Source: Thiobacillus sp.
GTDB taxonomy: Bacteria; Pseudomonadota; Gammaproteobacteria; Burkholderiales; Thiobacillaceae
Length of the DNA: 64,000 nucleotides
Assembly (NCBI GenBank): GCA_024235835.1
Contig: JACKLQ010000001.1
Coordinates: forward strand, 434,001 to 498,000
Reading direction: 5' to 3'
The position numbers and the translations under genes were made by a program. The notes under the pieces were generated by a model, which saw only the letters and a list, made by a program, of their open reading frames with translations, did not search any database and was not told the DNA's origin. This document shows positions 29,723 to 38,306 of this stretch, piece after piece. Positions within the stretch are counted from its first letter, which is position 1. Every line of letters starts with the position of its first letter.

Positions 29723-32010
29723 TCGCCCAGGAGTTGGAAGTCAGCCTGCACATGGCCTTCATGGAGGCCCGGCAGAAACGCCACGAGTTCATAACCGTGG
29801 AACATCTCCTGCTGGCCATGCTCGACAATCCGTCCGCCGCGGAAGTGCTCCGGGCCTGCGCCACCAATATCGACGACCTGCGCAAGAAGCTCGTCGATTT
29901 CATCGAACGCCACACCCCGCGCGTCCCCGGCGAAAGCGAAGTGGACACCCAGCCCACCCTGGGCTTCCAGCGTGTCATCCAGCGCGCCATCCTGCATGTG
30001 CAGTCCTCCGGCAAGAAGGAAGTGACCGGCGCCAACGTGCTGGTGGCCATCTTCGGCGAAAAGGATTCCCACGCCCTGCATTTCCTCACCCAGCAGGGCC
30101 TGACCCGCCTGGACGTGGTGAACTTCATTTCCCATGGCATCGCCAAGACCCCCCAGGAGGCAGCCCCCTCTTCCCGCGGCGAGCCTGCGGGTGATCAGGG
30201 CGAGGCCGAGGAAAAGACCGCCTCTCCCCTGGATTCCTTCACCGTAAACCTGAACGCCCAGGCCCTGGCCGGCAAGATCGACCCTCTCATCGGCCGGGAC
30301 CAGGAACTGGAGCGAGTCATCCAGACCCTCTGCCGACGCCGCAAGAACAATCCCCTGCTGGTGGGCGAGGCCGGCGTGGGCAAGACCGCCATTGCCGAAG
30401 GCCTGGCCCGTCGCATCATCATGAACGACGTGCCGGACGTGTTGGAAGGTGCCACGGTCTTCGCCCTGGACATGGGTGCCCTGTTGGCCGGCACAAAGTA
30501 CCGGGGCGATTTCGAGCAGCGGCTCAAGGCGGTGATCAAGCAGCTGGCGGGCAATCCCAAGGCCATCCTGTTCATCGACGAGATCCACACGGTCATCGGC
30601 GCCGGTGCTGCCTCGGGCGGTACCCTGGATGCCTCCAACCTGCTCAAGCCCGCCCTCTCCTCCGGCCAGCTGCGCTGCATCGGCGCCACCACCTACAACG
30701 AGTTCCGGGGCATCTTCGAGAAGGACCACGCCCTCTCCCGCCGTTTCCAGAAAGTGGACGTGAAGGAACCCTCCGTGGAAGAGACCGTGGCCATCCTCAA
30801 GGGCCTCAAGTCCCGCTTCGAGGCCCACCACAACGTCAAATACACCCAGGGCGCCCTGTCCACGGCGGCCGAACTTTCCGCCCGCTTCATCAACGACCGC
30901 CACCTGCCGGACAAGGCCATCGACGTCATCGACGAGGCCGGCGCGGCCCAGCGCATCCAGCCCAAATCCAAGCAGCGGCGCACGATCACCCCCAAGGAAA
31001 TCGAGGACATCGTCGCCAAGATCGCCCGGGTGCCGGCCAAGACCGTGGCCAGCGACGAACGCAACGCCCTGAAAAAACTGGACCGGGACCTGAAGAACGT
31101 GGTGTTCGGCCAGGATGCGGCCATCCTTGCCCTGGCCACCGCCATCAAGATGTCCCGCTCAGGCCTGGGCAACCCCTCCAAACCCATCGGCTCCTTCCTG
31201 TTTTCCGGCCCTACCGGCGTGGGCAAGACAGAGGTGGCGCGCCAGCTGGCCTTTACCCTGGGCGTGGAGCTGATCCGATTCGACATGTCTGAATACATGG
31301 AGCGTCATGCCGTGTCCCGCCTCATCGGCGCGCCACCCGGCTACGTGGGCTTCGAACAGGGTGGCCTGCTCACCGAGGCCATCACCAAGCATCCCTACGC
31401 GGTGCTGCTTCTGGACGAGATCGAGAAGTCCCACCCGGACATCTTCAACGTGCTGCTCCAGGTCATGGACCACGGCACCCTGACGGACAACAACGGACGC
31501 AAGTCCGACTTCCGCAACGTCATCATCATCATGACCACCAACGCGGGGGCCGAGGCCATCAACAAGACGTCCATCGGCTTCACCAAGGCCAAGACATCGG
31601 GGGACGAGATGGCGGAGATCAAGCGCATGTTCAGTCCCGAATTCCGCAACCGTCTGGATGCCACCATTTCCTTCTCGCCCTTGTCGGAAGACATCATCCT
31701 GCGCGTGGTGGACAAGTTCCTGCTGCAACTGGAGGAGCAACTCCATGCCAAGAAGGTGGAAGTCCATTTCACCGATGGCCTGCGCAAGTGGCTGGCCGGC
31801 AAGGGGTTCGACCCCCTCATGGGCGCGCGCCCCATGGCCCGTCTGATCCAGGACACCATCCGCAAGGCCCTGGCCGACGAATTGTTGTTCGGCCGGCTGG
31901 CCGAAGGAGGCGGGGTGACCGTGGACGTGAACGAGGCTGGCGAGATTCAATTGCTTTTTGACGAAGAGCAGAAAGGCGAGGCCCACGACGAAAGCCTCAC
32001 CACGGTCTGA
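29719..32010 (+). CDS. clpA: ATP-dependent Clp protease ATP-binding subunit ClpA
   Basis: A 763 aa AAA+ unfoldase that feeds ClpP. The start is ATG 29719, overlapping the clpS stop, with GGAGGA upstream. The N-domain (residues 1-145) binds ClpS. D1 Walker A is 'GEAGVGKTAIAEGLA' (about 216) with Walker B 'AILFIDEIHTVIGAGA'. D2 Walker A is 'GPTGVGKTEVARQLA' (about 497) with 'LLLDEIEKSHPDIFNVLLQVMD'. The ClpP-docking loop 'IGF' type tripeptide is present as 'TSIGFTKAK' (about 616). Confidence 0.97.
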   Translation: MIAQELEVSLHMAFMEARQKRHEFITVEHLLLAMLDNPSAAEVLRACATNIDDLRKKLVDFIERHTPRVPGESEVDTQPTLGFQRVIQRAILHVQSSGKKEVTGANVLVAIFGEKDSHALHFLTQQGLTRLDVVNFISHGIAKTPQEAAPSSRGEPAGDQGEAEEKTASPLDSFTVNLNAQALAGKIDPLIGRDQELERVIQTLCRRRKNNPLLVGEAGVGKTAIAEGLARRIIMNDVPDVLEGATVFALDMGALLAGTKYRGDFEQRLKAVIKQLAGNPKAILFIDEIHTVIGAGAASGGTLDASNLLKPALSSGQLRCIGATTYNEFRGIFEKDHALSRRFQKVDVKEPSVEETVAILKGLKSRFEAHHNVKYTQGALSTAAELSARFINDRHLPDKAIDVIDEAGAAQRIQPKSKQRRTITPKEIEDIVAKIARVPAKTVASDERNALKKLDRDLKNVVFGQDAAILALATAIKMSRSGLGNPSKPIGSFLFSGPTGVGKTEVARQLAFTLGVELIRFDMSEYMERHAVSRLIGAPPGYVGFEQGGLLTEAITKHPYAVLLLDEIEKSHPDIFNVLLQVMDHGTLTDNNGRKSDFRNVIIIMTTNAGAEAINKTSIGFTKAKTSGDEMAEIKRMFSPEFRNRLDATISFSPLSEDIILRVVDKFLLQLEEQLHAKKVEVHFTDGLRKWLAGKGFDPLMGARPMARLIQDTIRKALADELLFGRLAEGGGVTVDVNEAGEIQLLFDEEQKGEAHDESLTTV

Positions 32011-32029
32011 CGTCAGCTCCTGAAACATG

Positions 32030-32058
32030 AAAAACGCCCGGCCATGCCGGGCGTTTTT
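32030..32058. terminator. bidirectional Rho-independent terminator
   Basis: AAAAACGCCCGGC-CAT-GCCGGGCGTTTTT, a 13-bp perfect stem with A/T runs on both sides. It lies between the convergent clpA and DUF1015 genes and can serve both. Confidence 0.92.
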
Positions 32059-32077
32059 CATGGCTGAAGCAAACTGG

Positions 32078-33313
32078 TCAGAGCATGTGGGAGGCCATCC
32101 CGTCGGCCAGCTTGGGCTCGAACCAGGTTGATTTGGGCGGCATCACCTCATTGGCGTCCGCCACGGCCATGAGGTCCTCCATGCGGGTGGCATGGAGGGA
32201 AAAAGCCAGGGCCATCTCGCCGGAATCCACCCGCTTCTCCAGTTCCGCCAGGCCGCGTATGCCGCCCACGAAGTCGATGCGCTTGTCTCGTCGCGGGTCG
32301 TTGATGCCCAGTACCGGGGTGATGAGGTTGTTCTGCAGCAGGCTCACGTCCAGGCGGCCCACGGGGTCGGCTTGGGGAATCAGGTCACCACGGATGGTGA
32401 GCCGGCTCCAGCGACCACTCAGGTACATGCCGAATTCCCCGGGATGGGCAGGCTTAACGGCCTCGTCAACCTGTTCGATCATGAAGTTGTCGGCGACCCT
32501 GGCCATGAATTCAGCCTCGGATAGTCCGTTCAGGTCCTTGATCACCCGGTTGTAGTCCAGGATGCGCATCTGGTGGTGGGGGAAGATCACCGAAAGGAAA
32601 TGGTTGTAGGCCTCGTCTCCGGCATGGCCCGCGGCCTTGCGGGCGGCGCAGATGCGGGAAGCGGAGGCGGATCGATGGTGGCCGTCGGCGATGTAGAGGG
32701 CATGCATGCCGTCGAACAGTTCCGTCAGCCTGGCCAGGGTCGCCCCATCCCGGATCACCCAGAGGGTATGGCGCACGCCGGATTCCGGCGCCACGCTGTC
32801 AGCGTCGGGCTCGCCCTGGGTGGCCGCCGCCAGGATGGAGTCGACTTCCGGGGCCGAAGGATAGGCTAGCAGCACCGGGCCGGTCTGGGCGTTCAGGGCG
32901 TCGATCTGGCGCACCCGGTCGTCTTCCTTGTCCGGTCGGGTGAACTCATGCTTGCGGATGCGGTTGGTGTCGTAGTCCGCCACGCTGGCCGCGGCCACCA
33001 GGCCCACCTGCACGTGGTCCCCCATGATCAGGCGGTAGGCGTAGTAGCAGGCCTGGCCGTCCTGCTTCAGCACGCCGGCATCGATCATCCTCTTCAGATT
33101 CTCTGCCGCCTTGGCGTAGACCTCCGGGGCATAGGGATCGGTATCCGCAGGCAGGTCGATCTCCGGCTTGGAGATATGCAGGAAGCTCCAGGGCCGGCCC
33201 TCGGCCATGGCTCGAGCCTCGGCGGTATTGAGCACGTCATAGGGGGGCGCGATCACCTCGGCGGCGCGGCCGGGGGCAGGACGCAGGGCGGGAAAAGGAC
33301 GAATCAAAGACAT
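32078..33313 (-). CDS. DUF1015 family protein
   Basis: 411 aa, soluble. The N-terminal 'IRPFPALRPAPGRAAEVIAPPYDVL' and the central 'HALYIADGHHRSASASRICA' (a possible His-rich catalytic or metal site, about residue 210) define DUF1015. Some family members are annotated as kinase- or hydrolase-like, but the activity is not established. It converges on clpA, sharing a terminator, and diverges from the YihY-fusion gene with 62 bases between. Confidence 0.88.
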   Translation of the reverse strand: MSLIRPFPALRPAPGRAAEVIAPPYDVLNTAEARAMAEGRPWSFLHISKPEIDLPADTDPYAPEVYAKAAENLKRMIDAGVLKQDGQACYYAYRLIMGDHVQVGLVAAASVADYDTNRIRKHEFTRPDKEDDRVRQIDALNAQTGPVLLAYPSAPEVDSILAAATQGEPDADSVAPESGVRHTLWVIRDGATLARLTELFDGMHALYIADGHHRSASASRICAARKAAGHAGDEAYNHFLSVIFPHHQMRILDYNRVIKDLNGLSEAEFMARVADNFMIEQVDEAVKPAHPGEFGMYLSGRWSRLTIRGDLIPQADPVGRLDVSLLQNNLITPVLGINDPRRDKRIDFVGGIRGLAELEKRVDSGEMALAFSLHATRMEDLMAVADANEVMPPKSTWFEPKLADGMASHML

Positions 33314-33375
33314 GAAGCGTTTCCTGGATAAATAATGCTGACATTTTACCGCCTGACACCATCTTCATATCGGCC

Positions 33376-34668
33376 ATGCATCGCCCCCATCTCAAGGCCC
33401 CCCATCTGGATGAAAGCCAACTGAACCGCCTGGACTGGTTCATGCAGACGTCCTATACGGCCTGGCGACTTTTCGTGAAGAACGAACTGCAGAACCATGC
33501 GGCTGCCACGGCCTTTTATTTCCTGCTCTCTGCCGCCCCCCTGGTACTGCTGCTGACCTACCTGACCCAGGTACTGGTAAAGGTGGCGGAATCCTCCGAC
33601 CCCGCGGTGATCCTGTTGGCGGCTTTGTACGAGCAGTTCAATCTGGAACAGCTCTCCATGTTGGGAGTGATCCCGCAAAAGACCCAGGTGACTGCCGGCG
33701 GCGTGGGCCTTCTCACCCTGCTGCTCTCTTCAAGGGGGCTGCTCAATGCACTGCAATCCGCCTTCCGGGTGATCTTTCCCGACGAGGCCAAGCGCAAGTT
33801 CGTGGTCAAGTGGGCTTTGCCCCTGCTCATCATTCCCCTGGTTTTTGGCCTGGTGCTGGTGGCGGTGGCCATCCAGGCCAGCCTCAACTTCTTCCTCCAG
33901 GCGGACCTGTTGGGCCTGGGCAAGGCCAGGGTGTTGAAATTCCTGAACGTGGGCTTTGCCTTCACTGCAGTATGGGGCCTGGTCTACCTGGCCTTCCGAC
34001 GCCTGCCCCTGGCCCGCCCGCCTAGAAAACCCGCCCTGCTGGTCAGCGCCCTGGCCACCCTGACCCTGGCCTGCCTGTTCCTGGGGTTCGGCCATTTCTT
34101 CCGCATCGAGAAATACCAGGCCGTGTACGGCGCGTTGGGGGGGGTGGTGTTCATCCTCATCGGCGCCTATTTCGCCTGCGTGGCCTTCTACTTCTGGGCC
34201 CAGTTCCTCTATGCCCTCACCAAGGTGGATGTGGCAGCCCTGGAAAAGCTCTTCCTCCATGCCGAGGGACAAGGCGCAAGCAAACTGGAGGGCATCGTCT
34301 TCGCCCGAGCCAACCGCCTACTGGCCAAATACGGCCATGTGTATGACGCGGGTGAAACCCTGATCCAGGAGGGAGACACCTCCAGGGAAGCCATCTTCAT
34401 CCATGCCGGTCGGGTGGGCGTGTACAAAAAACTGGATCACAGCGAGAAAAAACTGGTGGAGCTGAACGAAGGCAACCTCATCGGCGAGATGGCCTACCTG
34501 CTCAACGAAACCCGCACCGCCAGCGTGCGGGCGGAGACCGAGGTCACCGCCCTGGTGCTTCCCCCCCAGATGCTGGAAGAACTGATGCGCTTCTCCGCGC
34601 CCCTCTCCCGCCGCATCATCGGCACCCTGGCCCAGCGACTCATGCGCATGAACCAGGCTCAACAATAA
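33376..34668 (+). CDS. YihY/BrkB-type membrane protein fused to a cyclic-nucleotide-binding domain
   Basis: 430 aa. Residues about 25-285 are the YihY/BrkB family region: 'AATAFYFLLSAAPLVLLLTYL', then five more helices ending 'VFILIGAYFACVAFYFWAQFLYAL'. Residues about 310-425 form a CRP-like cNMP-binding domain: 'YDAGETLIQEGDTSREAIFIHAGRV...GNLIGEMAYLLNETRTASVRAET'. That is the phosphate-binding cassette layout with 'GEMAYLLNETRTAS', in which the Arg position of the cassette is present. A cytoplasmic nucleotide sensor on a membrane protein of unknown transport role is implied. The 'RNase BN' name used for this family is historical. Confidence 0.88.
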   Translation: MHRPHLKAPHLDESQLNRLDWFMQTSYTAWRLFVKNELQNHAAATAFYFLLSAAPLVLLLTYLTQVLVKVAESSDPAVILLAALYEQFNLEQLSMLGVIPQKTQVTAGGVGLLTLLLSSRGLLNALQSAFRVIFPDEAKRKFVVKWALPLLIIPLVFGLVLVAVAIQASLNFFLQADLLGLGKARVLKFLNVGFAFTAVWGLVYLAFRRLPLARPPRKPALLVSALATLTLACLFLGFGHFFRIEKYQAVYGALGGVVFILIGAYFACVAFYFWAQFLYALTKVDVAALEKLFLHAEGQGASKLEGIVFARANRLLAKYGHVYDAGETLIQEGDTSREAIFIHAGRVGVYKKLDHSEKKLVELNEGNLIGEMAYLLNETRTASVRAETEVTALVLPPQMLEELMRFSAPLSRRIIGTLAQRLMRMNQAQQ

Positions 34669-34722
34669 AGCTGCCCCGGGAAGGTGCCTCGGGGATAATG
34701 CGGCTTTTGCGCCGTTGTCTCC

Positions 34723-37700
34723 ATGCAGTTCCAGCCAGCCTTCCCTATGCCGGGCCAGCGCCAGCGTCTGGCCGCCCCCCCCGGTTCCGCCGATAGCCTT
34801 ATCCTGGCTGGGCTTGCCCGCAGGCACTGCAAGTCAGGCCGCCTGCTGGTACTGACCCAGTCGGCCCAGGATGCTGACCGGCTGGTGGAAGAACTGGCGT
34901 GGTTCGACCCGTCGCTGGTGGCGCGCCTGCTGCCGGACTGGGAGACCTTGCCCTACGACCCCCTGTCCCCCCACCCGGACATCGTCTCCGAGCGGCTGTC
35001 CACCCTGTGGCTGGCCCATGACGCCAAGGTGGACGTGCTGGTGGCGCCCGCCGCCACCGCCATGCAGCGACTGTGTCCCCCGGCTTACCTGAACGCACAT
35101 ACCTTCCTGCTCAAGGAGAAGGACAGGCTAGACGTGGACAGGCTGAGGGGCAGGCTCGCCGCGGCGGGTTATGCCGCCGTGACCCAGGTGCTGTCCCCCG
35201 GGGAATTCGCCGTGCGGGGCGGGTTGGTGGACCTGTTCCCCATGGGCGGGGAGCAAAAGACGACCCTGCCTTACCGCATCGAGCTTTTCGACAATGAGAT
35301 CGAAAGCATCCGCGCCTTCGATCCGGACACCCAGCGCACCCTTTACAAGGTGGCGGAGATCCGCCTGCTACCGGCACGGGAAGTGCCATTGGACGAGGAC
35401 GGCGTCACCCGCTTCCGCCAGAACTTCCGCGAATGCTTCGAGGGGGATCCTTCCAAGAGCCAGGTTTACAGGGATGTCTCCAACAAGCTGGCGCCCGGGG
35501 GCGTGGAGTACTACCTGCCTCTGTTTTTCGAGACCACCGCCACCCTCTTCGATTACCTGGCCGATGGCACCGCCGTGGTGCTTCAGGGCGACATCCAGAC
35601 GGCCGTGGAAGGTTTCTGGCAGGACACCCAGAGTCGCCATCGCTTGCTGGCCGGAGACAAGCACCGTCCCCTGTTGGCCCCGGATGCCCTGTTCCTGCCG
35701 CCGGACCAGTTCTTCGGCCTGCTGCGGCCTCATGCCCGCCTGGAAATAGGAGGGCGTGGCGAGGCGGACAGGGTCCAGCCTTATTTGCCGGCGCCCGCCG
35801 TGGAAGTGGAACGCAAGGCGGAAAATCCCTACCAGCGCCTGCAAGCCCACCTGGAAAACTTCGCGGGCAGCACCCTGCTGGTTGCGGAAAGCCTGGGTCG
35901 GCGGGAGACCCTGGCCAACGCCATGGCGGAATTCGGCCTCAAGCCTGTCCTGCATGAGGGCTGGCCGGATACTGAAAGACTGGCGCCCCGGGCCTTTCTG
36001 TTGACCACCGGGCCCCTGGCCACCGGTTTCACCGATCCCCGGGCCAGGCTGGCCATACTGACCGAAACCGAACTGTATGCCCGCAGCCCCGCCACCCGCC
36101 GCAGCCGGGAAGGCAAGCGGGCCAGCACCGCGGAAGGCCTGCTCAAGGACCTGACCGAGCTGAAGCTTGGAGACCCGGTAGTCCATGCCCAGCATGGCAT
36201 CGCCCGCTATCGGGGGCTCAGCGGCATGGATCTGGGGGATGGCCAGGAGGAATTCCTCACCCTGGAGTTCGCCGGCGGCGACAAGCTCTACGTGCCGGTG
36301 GCGCATTTGCATCTCATCTCCCGTTACCTGGGGGGCGACCCGGACAACGTGCCCCTGCACAAGCTGGGCAGCGGCCAATGGGAGAAAGCCCGGCGGCGGG
36401 CCATGGAGAAGGCCCGGGATACGGCGGCGGAACTGCTCAACCTCTATGCCCAGCGGGCCGCACGCCATGGCCATGCGTTCCAGATCAGCCAGCACGACCT
36501 GGACGCCTTCGCTGCCGGCTTTGGGTTCGAAGAAACCCCTGACCAGCTGGCCGCCATCGAGGCGGTGGTGGGCGACATGGGCTCCGGCCGGCCCATGGAC
36601 CGGCTGGTGTGCGGCGACGTGGGCTTCGGCAAGACGGAAGTGGCCCTGCGGGCGGCCTACGTGGCCGTCGCCGCCGGACGCCAGGTGGCGGTGCTTTGTC
36701 CCACTACCCTGCTGGCGGAGCAGCACTTCCAGACATTCTCGGACCGCTTCTCCGATACGGCGGTGCGCATGGCGGAGTTGTCCCGCTTCCGCTCCACGAA
36801 AGAAATCAATGCGGCCCTGGAAGGCCTGAAGGACGGCCGCATCGACCTGGTCATCGGCACCCACAAACTGCTGCAAAAAGACATCAGGTTCAAGAATCTG
36901 GGCCTGGTGGTCATCGATGAGGAACACCGCTTTGGCGTGCGCCAGAAGGAACGGCTCAAGGAACTGCGGGCAGAAGTGGACGTGCTGACCCTGACCGCCA
37001 CGCCCATTCCCCGCACCCTGGCCATGTCCCTGGAGGGCATCCGGGACTTCTCGGTCATTGCCACGGCGCCGCAAAAACGCTTGGCCATCAAGACCTTCGT
37101 CCACCCCTTCAGCAACGGCCTGATACGGGAAGCGGCCCTGCGGGAATTGAAACGGGGCGGGCAGATCTATTTTCTCCACAACGAAGTGGAAACCATTGAG
37201 AACATGCGGGAAAAACTGGAGAAGCTGCTGCCCGAGGCCCGCATCCAGATCGCCCACGGCCAGATGCCTGAACGGGAGCTGGAACATGTCATGCGGGACT
37301 TCTATCACCAGCGCTTCAACTTGCTGCTCTGCAGCACGATCATCGAGACGGGCATCAACGTGCCCACGGCCAACACCATCATCATGAACCGGGCGGACAA
37401 GTTCGGCCTGGCCCAGCTGCACCAGTTGCGTGGGCGGGTAGGCCGTTCCCATCACCAGGCCTACGCCTACCTGCTCACCCCGCCGGACGGCGTGAAGATC
37501 ACCCCCGCCGCCGGCAAGCGGCTGGAGGCCATCCAGAACATGGAGGAACTGGGCTCGGGCTTCTACCTGGCCATGCACGACCTGGAAATCCGAGGCGCAG
37601 GCGAGGTGCTCGGCGAAAGCCAGAGTGGCGAGATGCAGGAGGTGGGATTCAATCTTTTCAATGACATGTTGTCGAGTGCTGTGAAATCACTCAAGGAAGG

Positions 37701-38166
37701 CAAGGAACCCGACATGAGTGCGCCCCTGGCCGCCACCACCGAGATCAACCTGCATCATCCCGCCCTGCTGCCCGAGGATTATTGTCCTGATATCCATGAA
37801 CGCCTGGTGCTTTACAAACGCCTGGCCAATTGCGAATCCAAATCCGAATTGGACGAATTGCAGGAGGAATTGATTGACCGTTTCGGATTGCTGCCCGGTT
37901 CCGCCCAGGCCTTAATCGCCGTTCATCAACTGAGATTGGAAACCCGGGCATTTGGCATTGAGCGCCTGGAAGCCGGGCCAGACGTGACCAGCATACAGTT
38001 CAGGCCCAATCCACCGGTGGATCCCATGAAGATCATCCGGCTTATCCAATCCCGCCGGGAATACAAATTGGCCGGCCAGGACAAACTGCGCATCGAGCAG
38101 CCTTGCCCCACCCTGGACAAGCGGCTGGCCATGATCCGGAAATTCCTCGCGGAAATCAGCGGTTGA
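34723..38166 (+). CDS. mfd: transcription-repair coupling factor Mfd
   Basis: 1147 aa. It pushes RNA polymerase stalled at lesions off DNA and recruits UvrA. The UvrB-like N-terminal half contains 'GEFAVRGGLVDLFP'. The RNA-polymerase-interacting CarD-like domain is 'LKLGDPVVHAQHGIARYRGL' (about residue 485). The RecG-like motor has Walker A 'GDVGFGKTEVALRAAYVA' (about 633), DEEH 'VVIDEEHRFGVRQKE' and 'TATPIPRTLAMSLEGIRDFS'. The TRCF C-terminal domain closes the protein. Full length, no oddities. Confidence 0.97.
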   Translation: MQFQPAFPMPGQRQRLAAPPGSADSLILAGLARRHCKSGRLLVLTQSAQDADRLVEELAWFDPSLVARLLPDWETLPYDPLSPHPDIVSERLSTLWLAHDAKVDVLVAPAATAMQRLCPPAYLNAHTFLLKEKDRLDVDRLRGRLAAAGYAAVTQVLSPGEFAVRGGLVDLFPMGGEQKTTLPYRIELFDNEIESIRAFDPDTQRTLYKVAEIRLLPAREVPLDEDGVTRFRQNFRECFEGDPSKSQVYRDVSNKLAPGGVEYYLPLFFETTATLFDYLADGTAVVLQGDIQTAVEGFWQDTQSRHRLLAGDKHRPLLAPDALFLPPDQFFGLLRPHARLEIGGRGEADRVQPYLPAPAVEVERKAENPYQRLQAHLENFAGSTLLVAESLGRRETLANAMAEFGLKPVLHEGWPDTERLAPRAFLLTTGPLATGFTDPRARLAILTETELYARSPATRRSREGKRASTAEGLLKDLTELKLGDPVVHAQHGIARYRGLSGMDLGDGQEEFLTLEFAGGDKLYVPVAHLHLISRYLGGDPDNVPLHKLGSGQWEKARRRAMEKARDTAAELLNLYAQRAARHGHAFQISQHDLDAFAAGFGFEETPDQLAAIEAVVGDMGSGRPMDRLVCGDVGFGKTEVALRAAYVAVAAGRQVAVLCPTTLLAEQHFQTFSDRFSDTAVRMAELSRFRSTKEINAALEGLKDGRIDLVIGTHKLLQKDIRFKNLGLVVIDEEHRFGVRQKERLKELRAEVDVLTLTATPIPRTLAMSLEGIRDFSVIATAPQKRLAIKTFVHPFSNGLIREAALRELKRGGQIYFLHNEVETIENMREKLEKLLPEARIQIAHGQMPERELEHVMRDFYHQRFNLLLCSTIIETGINVPTANTIIMNRADKFGLAQLHQLRGRVGRSHHQAYAYLLTPPDGVKITPAAGKRLEAIQNMEELGSGFYLAMHDLEIRGAGEVLGESQSGEMQEVGFNLFNDMLSSAVKSLKEGKEPDMSAPLAATTEINLHHPALLPEDYCPDIHERLVLYKRLANCESKSELDELQEELIDRFGLLPGSAQALIAVHQLRLETRAFGIERLEAGPDVTSIQFRPNPPVDPMKIIRLIQSRREYKLAGQDKLRIEQPCPTLDKRLAMIRKFLAEISG

Positions 38167-38306
38167 ATCCAAGTCGATGATTTTCGGGTTTCCCGGCGTA
38201 CCAGTACAACCCATGGATAACTCTATCTAAAGATATATCTATTCCTGCCGATAAAGTATGCTCCGTTTGCACATAAATAAAGCAGCCACTGATTCGGATC
38301 GAGGAG

